Part shown: in pieces, positions 8,401 to 15,808 of the stretch
How the letters are laid out: each line of letters opens with the position of its first letter
How positions within the stretch are numbered: the first letter of the stretch is position 1
Source of the DNA: DATBSL01 sp964561785
Lineage (GTDB): Bacteria; Acidobacteriota; Vicinamibacteria; Fen-336
Length of the DNA stretch: 64,000 nucleotides
Assembly: GCA_964561785.1 (NCBI GenBank)
Contig: CAZLRF010000001.1
Span: forward strand, 99,902-163,901
Direction of reading: 5' to 3'
Translations under genes and position numbers: made by a program
The notes under the pieces: model-generated
Told to the model about the DNA's origin: nothing
Databases searched by the model: none
Seen by the model: only the letters and a program-made list of their open reading frames with translations

Positions 8401-9120
8401 CTGATCGGAGAGACACTCGCGCACTACCGAATCACCGCCGCCACAGGCGCCGGGGGCATGGGGGAGGTGTACCGGGCCGCCGACACGAAGCTCGGGCGGG
8501 AAGTGGCGCTCAAGGTCCTGCCCGCTGCCCTCGCCTCCGACCCCGATCGGCTCGGCCGCTTCGAGCGCGAGGCGCGGGTCCTCGCGTCCCTCAACCACTC
8601 CGGCATCGCCCACCTCTACGGCTTCGAGAGCGCCCCGCTCCCCGACGGCGCGACGGCACACGTCCTCTTGATGGAGCTCGTCCCTGGCGAGGACCTCGCC
8701 GAGCGGCTCCGGCGCGGGCCCGTGCCCGTCGACGAGGCGATCGCGATCGCGAGGCAGGTGGCCGAGGCGCTCGAAGAAGCACACGAGAAGGGCATCGTCC
8801 ACCGCGACCTCAAGCCGGCGAACGTCAAGGTCACGCCGGACGGCAAGGTGAAGGTCCTCGACTTCGGCCTCGCCAAGGCCTAGTCGGGCGAGAGCCCCGG
8901 AGCGACGTCGAGCGCCGATCTCTCGCAGTCCCCCACCCTCGCCGCGACCGGCACCGCGGCCGGGATCATCCTCGGCACCGCGGCCTACATGTCCCCCGAG
9001 CAGGCCCGGGGCAAGGCCGTCGACAAGCGCGCCGACATCTGGGCCTTGGGCGTCCTTCTGTTCGAGATGCTGACCGGCCGGCGCCTCTTCGAGGGCGAGA
9101 CGGTGAGCGACACGCTCGCG
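8401..9120 (+). pseudogene. Decayed Ser/Thr kinase gene, amber codon and 3' truncation
   Basis: It starts with CTG (LIGETLAHYRI) 7 bp after GGAGGAG. It has the glycine loop GAGGMGEV, catalytic lysine in REVALKVL, HRDLKPAN and DFGLA. Then a TAG at 8881-8883 interrupts the frame. The same frame continues past it with SADLSQSPTLAATGTAAG, the APE-type motif MSPEQARG and ADIWALGVLLFEMLTG, so the stop is a recent mutation (TGG to TAG would restore a tryptophan). After SDTLAP near 9120 the kinase similarity ends abruptly. The closest relative is the intact kinase at 18340, with long stretches nearly identical at DNA level. The C-lobe end and the whole propeller tail are missing. Confidence 0.8.
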
Positions 9121-9172
9121 CCGGGGTCGATGGGGGGCGCGCCACGCCCTGAGGCCGCTCGCGCGGGGCGTC

Positions 9173-9368
9173 TCAGCGGCCGAGCGGGTCGACGACCAGA
9201 ACCGTGATGTCGTCTTGCCGCGGGACGGAACGAGGCCGCCACGCCGCGACCTCCGAGAGCAGCCTCCGCGACAGCTCCTCCGGCGTCGCCGAGCGGGTAC
9301 TCGCGCAGGACCTCGTCGAGGCGCGCGTCGCCGAAGGGCTCGCCGGCGGCACGATACCAGCCCTGGGC
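9173..9368 (-). pseudogene. Remnant of a SpoIIE/PP2C-type phosphatase C-terminus
   Basis: On the minus strand the region reads WYRAAGEPFGDARLDEVL in one frame, then after a frameshift EELSRRLLSEVAAWRP and RQDDITVLVVDPLGR followed by TGA. This order (EPFG, rLdevL, a helix, then RxDDITxLVv) is the C-terminal end of SpoIIE-type serine phosphatases. Only about 65 residues remain, with no catalytic core. Such phosphatases often counteract Ser/Thr kinases or control anti-sigma pathways. It lies directly downstream of the Uma2 gene on the same strand. Confidence 0.6.
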
Positions 9369-9387
9369 GCGCCGCCGACCCCGGGCT

Positions 9388-9975
9388 TCAGGCCAGGACG
9401 TCGGCGACGGGAACGGGCTCGGGCCCGAACGGCTCGCCCGCGACCGACTCGGCGAGGGCGAACGCCGGCCCGGCGACCATCCGGCCCCGCACGTTCGTGA
9501 AGGTCTCGACCCGCTGGCGCTCGCAGTCGACGAGCCAGAGCGAGCCCACCCCCATCGTGCCGTAGGCCTCGGTCTTCACGCCCCGGTCGGTCGCCTCCGT
9601 GCCGGGCGAGAGCACCTCCGCCACCCAGTCCGGCATCAGCGTGACCGGCGAGAGGGCCATGTCGGGCCAGCCGGCCCCGCTTCGGCGCCAGCCCGCGACG
9701 TCCGGAACGAGCCGGCTGAGCGCCCGCTCCGACCGCAGCTCCGGCTCCACCGCGAAGAACCAGTCCGGGGGCTCGCCACCCCGGCTGCGTCCGAAGCGCT
9801 GGTGGAGCGCGCCGAAGAGGCGTCCCTGGGCGGCCCCGTGCCGCGGCCTGGGCCGGGGCGACATCAGGTAGACCCCGGACGCGATCTCGCCGCTCACCCC
9901 TTCGGGCTCGTTCTCGAGACGCGCCTCGAGCGCCCGGAAGTGGCGGAGCAGGCTGTCGTCGACCGCAGTGGCCAT
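9388..9975 (-). CDS. Uma2-family (DUF820) putative endonuclease
   Basis: A 195-residue protein with the restriction-endonuclease-like Uma2 fold. Conserved pieces are LENEPEGVSGEI near the start, a VPDVAGW segment holding the acidic metal ligand, and WVAEVLSPGTEATDRGVK with the E/K pair of the active site, followed by YGTMGVGSLWLVD. The family is widespread in cyanobacteria and other phyla, and its function is largely unknown. The ATG at 9975 fits the family's N-terminus. It is embedded between two decayed kinase genes, on the opposite strand. Confidence 0.75.
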   Translation of the reverse strand: MATAVDDSLLRHFRALEARLENEPEGVSGEIASGVYLMSPRPRPRHGAAQGRLFGALHQRFGRSRGGEPPDWFFAVEPELRSERALSRLVPDVAGWRRSGAGWPDMALSPVTLMPDWVAEVLSPGTEATDRGVKTEAYGTMGVGSLWLVDCERQRVETFTNVRGRMVAGPAFALAESVAGEPFGPEPVPVADVLA

Positions 9976-10025
9976 GGCCTCGCCACGAGGATAGCACCAG
10001 AGCACAGGCCTCGGGCGGCGTGCGG

Positions 10026-10031
10026 TAGAAT
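10026..10031 (+). promoter_or_regulatory. -10-like element TAGAAT upstream of a decayed kinase
   Basis: GCGGTAGAATGCCGGC, 52 bp before the CTG at 10084. The leader GTTCCCCGTTGAACCCA matches that of the copy at 8401. Confidence 0.45.
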
Positions 10032-10083
10032 GCCGGCTCCGTTCCCCGTTGAACCCAACCGTCGCCGCCCGGAGGCCCCGACC

Positions 10084-10610
10084 CTGATCGGAGAGACCCT
10101 CGCCCACGACCGCGTCACCGCCCCGCTCGGCGCGGGGGGAATGGGCGAGGTCTTCTGCGCCACCGACACGAAGCTCGGCCGCGAGGTGGCCCTCAAGCTG
10201 CTGCCGGGGGAGCTCGCGGACCGATTCGGATCGCCTCGCCCGCTTCGAGCGCGAGGCCAGGGTCCTCGCCTCGCTCAACCACCCCGGCATCGCTCACCTC
10301 TACGGCTTCGAGAGCGCGACGCTCGCCGACGGCACGACGGCCCACGTCCTCGTCATGGAGCTCGTCGAGGGAGAGGACCCGGATGATGGTCGTCGAGCTG
10401 GGGCCCGGGGACCCTCTCGAGGCGTCCCGGCCGCAAGTCCTCTTCGAGGGCGAGTTCGCCGGAGGAGTCGGTCGCGAGCGAGGCTACGACGTCACCCCGG
10501 ACGGGCAGCGGTTCGTCGTGGCCCGCGGGCGCTCGCAGGGCGGGGGCGAGGTCAACGTCGTCCTCAACTGGCTCGACGAGCTTCGCCTCCGCTCGTCGGA
10601 GTCGAGGTGA
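10084..10610 (+). pseudogene. Decayed Ser/Thr kinase gene with frameshift and large internal deletion
   Basis: It starts CTG (LIGETLAHDRV) 8 bp after GGAGG, with the glycine loop GAGGMGEV and REVALKLL. Near 10220 the frame shifts, and the kinase continues in another frame as SDRLARFEREARVL, HLYGFESATLADG and LVMELVEGED up to about 10380. There it jumps, in yet another frame, to a propeller-like tail (RMMVVELGPGDPLEASRP, YDVTPDGQRFVVARG, VNVVLNWLDELR) ending at TGA 10610. The family's usual C-terminal end is therefore kept, but most of the kinase domain and propeller is gone. The catalytic HRD and DFG segments are absent. Confidence 0.8.
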
Positions 10611-10641
10611 CGCCGCGCCTGCAGGTCGTGCGCGTCCCCTC

Positions 10642-10692
10642 AGCTCGGCGTCTCGCCCGAGATCTCGCGCCAGAGGTCCGAGACGCCGAGCT
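10642..10692. repeat. 14-bp perfect inverted repeat with 23-bp spacer
   Basis: AGCTCGGCGTCTCG at 10642-10655 and CGAGACGCCGAGCT at 10679-10692. It lies between the kinase remnant and the promoter of the next kinase. It could be a terminator stem, although no T tract follows, or part of a lost gene: the minus strand reads ALRWAAELGVSDLWREI and ends at a stop here. Confidence 0.5.
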
Positions 10693-10768
10693 CGGCGGCC
10701 CACCGCAGGGCCGTAGCTTGGCACCCGGGCCCGAGGCCCGGCGGATCGAAAGCCCGCTTCGCTGCTGG

Positions 10769-10774
10769 TAGAAT
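10769..10774 (+). promoter_or_regulatory. -10-like element TAGAAT for the kinase at 10834
   Basis: CTGGTAGAATCCCCCGTCCC, 59 bp before the GTG. It shares the GTCCCCCGT leader motif with the other kinase copies. Confidence 0.45.
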
Positions 10775-10833
10775 CCCCCGTCCCCCGTGCACCGCACCAA
10801 TCGTCATCCCCCGGAACCCGAGGGCTTCGCGTC

Positions 10834-13122
10834 GTGATCGGCCGCACGCTCGCCCACTACCGCGTCACCGCCGCGATCGGCGCCGGCGGGATGGGCGAGG
10901 TCTACCGCGCCACCGACACGAAGCTCGGCCGCGACGTGGCCCTCAAGGTCCTGCCGGCCGAGATGGCCTCGCACCCGGAGCGCGTCGAGCGGTTCCGGCG
11001 TGAAGCGAAGGCCCTCGCCGCGCTCGACCACCCCGGCGTCGTCGGCGTGTACTCGGTCGAGGAAGCGGACGGCGTCCACTTCCTGACCATGCAGCTCGTC
11101 GAGGGCCAGCCGCTCGACCAGCTCATCCCCGAGGGTGGGATGCCGGTCGAGCGGATCCTCGAGATTGCTTCGGCGCTCGCCGAGGCCCTGGCCGCCGCTC
11201 ACGAGAGGGGCATCGTCCACCGCGACCTCAAGCCGGCGAACGTCATGGTCGCCAGAGACGGGCGCCTGAAGGTCCTCGACTTCGGCCTCGCGCGAACGAG
11301 CGGAGGCCCGGCGGACGCGCCCGGCGGGTCGGAGCTGCCCACCGACCTTCGCACGCGCGAGGGCGTCGCGATGGGGACGGTGCCGTACATGTCGCCCGAG
11401 CAGCTCCAGGGGCGGGCCGTGGACGGCCGCTCGGACATCTTCTCCCTGGGCGTCGTCCTCTACGAGATGGCGACGGGTCGGCGGCCGTTCCGCGCCGACA
11501 GCGCGGCGGCGCTGATGTCGGCCATCCTGCGGGACGACCCGGAGCCTGCGGTCCGGCTTCGCTCCGATCTGCCCCCGGCCCTTTCCCGCGTGATCGAGCG
11601 CTGCCTCGCGAAGGAGCCCGCGGCGCGCTTCCAGTCGGCCGCGCACGTGAGGTCCGCCCTCGAGGGCGCGCCGGAGGCGGCGGGCCGCGTGGCTCTCGCG
11701 GCCCGAGAGGCCGACACGAAGTCGATCGTGGTCCTCCCGTTCGCCAACCTGAGCCCGGATCCCGACACCGAGTACTTCAGCGACGGGCTGACCGACGAGA
11801 TCATCACCGACCTGTCACGCGTGCGGGCCCTGCGCGTGATCTCCCGGTCCTCGGCGATGCGCCTCAAGGGCGACGGGCGCAGCGTCGGGGAGATCGGCCG
11901 AGAGCTCGCCTGCCGGTACGTGCTCGAAGGAAGCGTGAGGCGCGCCGCGAGCACCCTGCGCATCACGGCCCGGCTGGTGGACGCGCCGAACGACGTCCAG
12001 CTCTGGGCCGACAAGTACGGAGGCACGCTCGACGACGTGTTCGACATCCAGGAGCGGGTGTCGCGGTCGATCGTGGACGCCCTCGAGATCCGGCTGACGC
12101 CGCAGGAGGCCGCGCAGCTCGCCGAGCGGCCGATCGCCGACGCTCGCGCCCAGGAGTGCTACCTCCGTGCGCGGAGCGAGATCTGGAGCTTCCTGCCGGG
12201 CGGCCTGGAGCGGGCCATCGGCCACCTGGAGGCCGCGCTCCGGCTGGTCGGCGAGAACGCCCTCGTCTACCAGGGGCTCGGCGAGGCCTACTTCCAGCAC
12301 GTCAACATCGGGGTCGCGGGCGGCCGGGAGGAGGAGCTCGTCCGGAAGGCCGAGTGGTGCGCGGACAGGATCTTCGCGCTCGAGCCCGACTCGCCGCGCG
12401 GGCACCTCGTCCGTGCCAACACCCAGCTGGCGCGGGGCGACGTCCACGGCTGCGGCCGGAGCCTGAGGCGCGCGCTGCAGGTCTTCCCGAACGACATCCC
12501 GGCGCTGCAGCTCTACACCCACGTGCTCGGCTGGCTCACCGGGAAGCCCGACGCGGCGGCGCCGGTGGCGGCGCGGCTCCTCGACGTCGACCCGCTCGGT
12601 GCGATCAGCCTCCTGATGGCCGCCATGATGCGGCTGTTCACGGGCCGGTTCGGCGATGCGCTCGAGCCCGCGCGCCGCATGTTCGAGCTCGACCCGGTCA
12701 CCCCGGTCTGCCGCGCGAACTACGCGATGGCCCTGGCGTACGACCGGCGGATCGAGGAGGCGGAGGCGCTGTGCGAGGGGGTGTCGGCTCAGCCGGATTC
12801 GGACGTCGGCACCTGGCAGATGGGACTCTGGCGGGCGGCCTGGCGAGGGGACCGTGCGGAGGTCCTGCGGCTCGCCGAAGGGCCCTACCAGCAGGCGGCC
12901 GCATGGGATGCGGAGATCCCCTGGCTCCTCGCGAGCGCCCACGCCGCGGTCGGCGCCACGGAGGAGGCGCTTCACTGGCTCGACCGCGCGATCGACGGCG
13001 GGATGATCAACTACCCCTTCCTCTCCGAGCACGACCGCAACCTCGACGGCCTGCGCGGCGACCCGCGGTTCGGCCGCCTGATGGAGCGGGCCCGGCGGGA
13101 ATGGGAGCGGTTCGACGTCTGA
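10834..13122 (+). CDS. Ser/Thr protein kinase with FlgO/TolB-like domain and TPR tail
   Basis: A 762-residue protein. The kinase domain occupies about residues 9-275, with glycine loop GAGGMGEV, lysine in RDVALKVL, catalytic HRDLKPAN, DFGLA and MSPEQLQG, so it looks active. Residues about 295-430 (SIVVLPFANLSPD, then DGLTDEIITDLSRV) are the FlgO/adenylate-cyclase-associated TolB-like domain usually found between a kinase or DNA-binding domain and TPRs. The rest is TPR-like helices to the C-terminus. I see no membrane helix, so it is probably cytosolic. It is the only intact member of this subtype here. It starts with GTG with a weak ribosome binding site. The VapBC operon begins 46 bp after it with its own promoter. 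Confidence 0.92.
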   Translation: MIGRTLAHYRVTAAIGAGGMGEVYRATDTKLGRDVALKVLPAEMASHPERVERFRREAKALAALDHPGVVGVYSVEEADGVHFLTMQLVEGQPLDQLIPEGGMPVERILEIASALAEALAAAHERGIVHRDLKPANVMVARDGRLKVLDFGLARTSGGPADAPGGSELPTDLRTREGVAMGTVPYMSPEQLQGRAVDGRSDIFSLGVVLYEMATGRRPFRADSAAALMSAILRDDPEPAVRLRSDLPPALSRVIERCLAKEPAARFQSAAHVRSALEGAPEAAGRVALAAREADTKSIVVLPFANLSPDPDTEYFSDGLTDEIITDLSRVRALRVISRSSAMRLKGDGRSVGEIGRELACRYVLEGSVRRAASTLRITARLVDAPNDVQLWADKYGGTLDDVFDIQERVSRSIVDALEIRLTPQEAAQLAERPIADARAQECYLRARSEIWSFLPGGLERAIGHLEAALRLVGENALVYQGLGEAYFQHVNIGVAGGREEELVRKAEWCADRIFALEPDSPRGHLVRANTQLARGDVHGCGRSLRRALQVFPNDIPALQLYTHVLGWLTGKPDAAAPVAARLLDVDPLGAISLLMAAMMRLFTGRFGDALEPARRMFELDPVTPVCRANYAMALAYDRRIEEAEALCEGVSAQPDSDVGTWQMGLWRAAWRGDRAEVLRLAEGPYQQAAAWDAEIPWLLASAHAAVGATEEALHWLDRAIDGGMINYPFLSEHDRNLDGLRGDPRFGRLMERARREWERFDV

Positions 13123-13133
13123 AGGAGACCGTT

Positions 13134-13167
13134 TTGCCCATACTCATGCGTATTGCTAGTATGGGCA
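13134..13167 (+). promoter_or_regulatory. Promoter-operator of the VapBC operon (leaderless)
   Basis: TTGCCC (13134-13139) and TAGTAT (13157-13162) are separated by 17 bp. They are overlapped by the inverted repeat TGCCCATAC (13135-13143) and GTATGGGCA (13159-13167), with an extra GTAT half-site at 13150. The GTG start is only 6 bp after the -10, so the transcript should begin at or very near the start codon. Confidence 0.65.
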
Positions 13168-13168
13168 C

Positions 13169-13408
13169 GTGAAGACCACCGTGGAGATCCCGGACGCCCT
13201 CCTCGAACGCGCCCGTGTCCACGCCCGACGTTCCGGGCGGCCCCTGCGCGCCTTGATCGAGGAAGGGCTTCGCCTCGTGCTCCAGGCGGGGTCCGCGAGC
13301 GTCGACTATCGCCTGCCCGACCGCGGCGTCGGCGTACCGGGAGCACCGAACCCGCTGGAGGCCATGAGCTGGCAGGACCTCCGCGACGAAGTCTACGGCG
13401 GCCGCTGA
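13169..13408 (+). CDS. vapB: VapB-type ribbon-helix-helix antitoxin
   Basis: A 79-residue protein. The N-terminus MKTTVEIPDALLERARVHAR then RSGRPLRALIEEGLRLVL is a ribbon-helix-helix DNA-binding domain of the Arc/CopG class. The tail (WQDLRDEVYGGR) would wrap the partner toxin. It should neutralise the PIN toxin encoded 6 bp downstream and bind the palindrome over its own promoter. The GTG start has no ribosome binding site, consistent with a leaderless message. Confidence 0.85.
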   Translation: MKTTVEIPDALLERARVHARRSGRPLRALIEEGLRLVLQAGSASVDYRLPDRGVGVPGAPNPLEAMSWQDLRDEVYGGR

Positions 13409-13414
13409 GTCGCG

Positions 13415-13849
13415 ATGCTGGCGGTCGACACCAACATCCTCGTGTACGCACACCGGCGGGAGGCGTCCGAGCACGCCGCCGCGACCGAGGTCGTGCGCTC
13501 CCTGGCCGAGGGTGCGCAGCCGTGGGCCGTCCCCTGGCCGTGTCTGTACGAGTTCTTCAGCGTGGTCACGCACCCGAAGATCTGGCGCGATGCGGCCAGC
13601 ACTCCGTCGCAGGCCTGGGCGCAGATCGAGGCCTGGCTCGGCTCGCCCAGCCTGCGCCTGCTCGGCGAGACGCCGGAGTTCGGCCGCCTGCTCGCCCGCT
13701 TCCTGGACCGGCCACGGGTGCGAGGAGGTATCGTCCACGACGCCCGGGTGGCTGCGCTGTGCGTGGCCCACGGCGTCGAGGCGCTGCTCACGCGCGACCG
13801 CGACTTCTCCCTGTTCGAGGAGCTGCGCACCCGCAATCCCCTTGCCTGA
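13415..13849 (+). CDS. vapC: VapC-type PIN-domain toxin
   Basis: A 144-residue PIN-domain RNase. The first acidic residue is in LAVDTNILVYAHR (D5). Further acidic residues fit E42-like positions in CLYEFFSVVTHP, and VHDARVAALCVAHG and TRDRDFSLF hold the last aspartates. The metal site therefore looks complete and the enzyme active. Such toxins cleave tRNA or rRNA when the antitoxin is degraded. It is co-transcribed with vapB, 6 bp apart. Confidence 0.87.
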   Translation: MLAVDTNILVYAHRREASEHAAATEVVRSLAEGAQPWAVPWPCLYEFFSVVTHPKIWRDAASTPSQAWAQIEAWLGSPSLRLLGETPEFGRLLARFLDRPRVRGGIVHDARVAALCVAHGVEALLTRDRDFSLFEELRTRNPLA

Positions 13850-13879
13850 GACTGCGACCCGCGCTCCGAGCCCCGACCG

Positions 13880-14088
13880 GGCGCAAGCTGCCCGTCTCCC
13901 TCGTCACGATGTTCGGGGACTCGAGGCGCTCCGCCTCTTCGGCCTCCGACAGCCCCGGCCGCAGCGCCTTCTGGACGAACTCCGAGCGTGAACGCCGCGG
14001 GCCGCTCGGCCTTCGCGTTCTCCCGCTCCCCCGCTGCGGCGGCGCTCGCGACGGCCACCGCCAGCACCACGCCTGCCCCTCGGAGCAT
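13880..14088 (-). pseudogene. Frameshifted small exported protein
   Basis: From the ATG at 14088 the minus strand reads a signal peptide (MLRGAGVVLAVAVASAAAA) and GERENAKAERPAAF. The plausible continuation, SEFVQKALRPGLSEAEEAER then LESPNIVTRETG, is in another frame from about 13985. I do not recognise the family. It fills the gap between two toxin-antitoxin units, and the exact 3' end is unclear. Confidence 0.35.
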
Positions 14089-14144
14089 TCGCAGCTGCGC
14101 GCGCCCGAGGGTGACGTTCGGCCGCGCACCGCTTCTTCCCCTCT

Positions 14145-14570
14145 TCAGGCTCGCTTCCCCTCCGGCCACCACGACTCGACCGCGAGGCCCGGGATGCGTC
14201 GGAAGTGACGGACGTTTCGCGTGACGACGGCCAGGGAGCTCTCGAGCGCGGTGGCCCCGATGAGGACGTCCTCGACCCTTATCGGCTGGCCCGCGGCCTC
14301 GAGCTCGGCCAGCAGGTCCCCCACCCGAAGGGCCTCGCGCTCCCCGAACGGCAGGACCCGCACCCGTCCCAGCACCTCGCGAGCGATCCGCCCCCAGAGG
14401 TCTCCCGCTCCGGGGCGACGCCGTGCCCCGTAGCGCAGCTCGCTCACGCACACCGCGGAGGTGAAGGCGGCGCTCGGCGCCAGCTCGCGAAGGCGGGCCA
14501 GGACCGACGGCTCCGGCCGCTTCTTGAGGACCTCCGAGAGAACGTTGGTGTCGAGCAGGTACCCCCTCAC
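14145..14570 (-). CDS. vapC: PIN-domain toxin (VapC family), second unit
   Basis: A 141-residue PIN-domain protein. The signature YLLDTNVLSEVLKKRPEP carries the first aspartate, FTSAVCVSELRYGA the conserved glutamate, and IRVEDVLIGATALE and VVTRNVRHF the C-terminal metal-site region, where N stands in the usual D position of TRN (common in this subgroup). It starts with GTG, overlapping the antitoxin stop by 4 bp (GTGA), so the two are translationally coupled. Confidence 0.85.
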   Translation of the reverse strand: MRGYLLDTNVLSEVLKKRPEPSVLARLRELAPSAAFTSAVCVSELRYGARRRPGAGDLWGRIAREVLGRVRVLPFGEREALRVGDLLAELEAAGQPIRVEDVLIGATALESSLAVVTRNVRHFRRIPGLAVESWWPEGKRA

Positions 14571-14857
14571 CGCGGGCCTCGCCGCCGCCCCCCGTAGACC
14601 CGCGGGCGGCGCCGTTGGCGCGCCGCCACCGCCTCCTCGACGCCGTCGAAGAAGGGGTCGTCGGCCTCCAGCCAGCCCCGGACCGCCGCCAATCCCTCGC
14701 CCGGGTCCCCCGATCCGGGCGGGACCAGACGGGCCATCGGCCGGCCGCGGCGTGTGATGAGGACCGTCTCGCCCCCGTAGGCCACGCGTCCCAGGAGGTC
14801 CGAGAGCCGCCTCTTGGCCTCCGCGACGTTCACGGCCTCCACCGTCGCCCTCCCCAC
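14567..14857 (-). CDS. Phd/YefM-type antitoxin
   Basis: A 96-residue protein. NVAEAKRRLSDLLGRV and GETVLITRRGRPMARLVP form the Phd/YefM DNA-binding fold. The C-terminal half binds the toxin. An upstream in-frame GTG at 14863 is possible, but the perfect ribosome binding site AGGAGG ends only 5 bp before the GTG at 14857 and overlaps the upstream one, so 14857 is preferred. Confidence 0.82.
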   Translation of the reverse strand: MGRATVEAVNVAEAKRRLSDLLGRVAYGGETVLITRRGRPMARLVPPGSGDPGEGLAAVRGWLEADDPFFDGVEEAVAARQRRRPRVYGGRRRGPR

Positions 14858-14875
14858 GTGCACCTCCTACATGAT

Positions 14876-14900
14876 CATCATAGTCTACTTGGATATGATG
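14876..14900. promoter_or_regulatory. Inverted repeat operator between the Phd-PIN operon and phzF-like gene
   Basis: CATCATA and TATGATG are separated by 11 bp. On the minus strand the second arm provides a TATGAT -10, with GTGACC 17 bp upstream as a candidate -35. The site therefore covers the antitoxin promoter, as expected for autorepression. The plus-strand gene at 14954 could be affected too. Confidence 0.55.
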
Positions 14901-14953
14901 GTCACGAGACCGACGGCCCGCGTCGCTCCGAGGACGCTTCGAGGGAGGCACCC

Positions 14954-15799
14954 ATGACGCTCCGCTACCGCATCGTCAACGTCTTCACCCAGGGGACGCG
15001 CCCGCTCACCGGCAACCCCCTCTGCGTGTTCGAGAGCGGCGAGGGGCTCGACGACGCCACCATGCAGGCGCTGGCCCGCCAGCTCAACCTCTCGGAGACG
15101 ACGTTCCTCCTGCCCTCGACGCGAGCGAGCGCCCGGGTGCGCATCTTCACGCCGGCCTACGAGATGCCCTTCGCCGGCCACCCGACGCTCGGCACCGCGT
15201 ACGTCTGCCGCGCCCTCGGCCTCGCGGGCGACGAGGTGACGCTCGAGACGAAGGCCGGCGTCATCCCCGTGACCGCGGCCGCCGACCGCTTCACGCTCCG
15301 GGCGAACCCGCCGACCTGGCGCGAGCTCGAGCTGCCCCGCGCCGCGCTGGCCGGCCTCCTCGGCCTCGAAGAGGCTGACCTCGCCGAGCGGCCGCTCTGG
15401 GTGCGGGCCGGCACCGAGCAGCTCGTCGTGCCGCTCGCGAGCCCGGCCGCCGTGCGGCGCGCGCGGCCCCGCACGGGGGCGTTCGACGCGCTGCCGGGCG
15501 AGGACGGGCCCGGCCAGGCGTACCTCTTCGCGGAGACCGGTCCGGGGCGCCTGCTCTCGCGGTTCTTCTTCCCCCAGGGGGAGGCGATCCTCGAGGACCC
15601 GGCCACCGGCTCGGCCACGGCGAACCTCGGCGGGTGGTGCCTCGCCACCGGCCGCGCGCTGCCCTGCGCGTTCGAGATCGCCCAGGGCGAGCAGGCCGGC
15701 CGCCCCTCCACGCTCTTCCTGCGGGTGGAGAGCGACCGGCGCATCCTCGTCTCGGGGGACGTGGTCGAGCTCGGGGGCGGGACCTTCGACCTGCGGTAG
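14954..15799 (+). CDS. PhzF-family isomerase/epimerase-like protein
   Basis: A 281-residue protein of the PhzF superfamily (diaminopimelate-epimerase fold). The N-terminal lobe shows VFTQGTRPLTGNPLCVF and the catalytic-site segment LSETTFLLPS with E47-like glutamate. The second lobe begins FAGHPTLGTAYV and ends with DPATGSATANLGGWC, the family's conserved glycine-rich loop. Only PhzF itself has a well-defined reaction (phenazine biosynthesis), and no phenazine genes are here, so the substrate is unknown. It starts with ATG 53 bp after the divergent operator. Confidence 0.85.
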   Translation: MTLRYRIVNVFTQGTRPLTGNPLCVFESGEGLDDATMQALARQLNLSETTFLLPSTRASARVRIFTPAYEMPFAGHPTLGTAYVCRALGLAGDEVTLETKAGVIPVTAAADRFTLRANPPTWRELELPRAALAGLLGLEEADLAERPLWVRAGTEQLVVPLASPAAVRRARPRTGAFDALPGEDGPGQAYLFAETGPGRLLSRFFFPQGEAILEDPATGSATANLGGWCLATGRALPCAFEIAQGEQAGRPSTLFLRVESDRRILVSGDVVELGGGTFDLR

Positions 15800-15808
15800 G
15801 ACGAGGAG

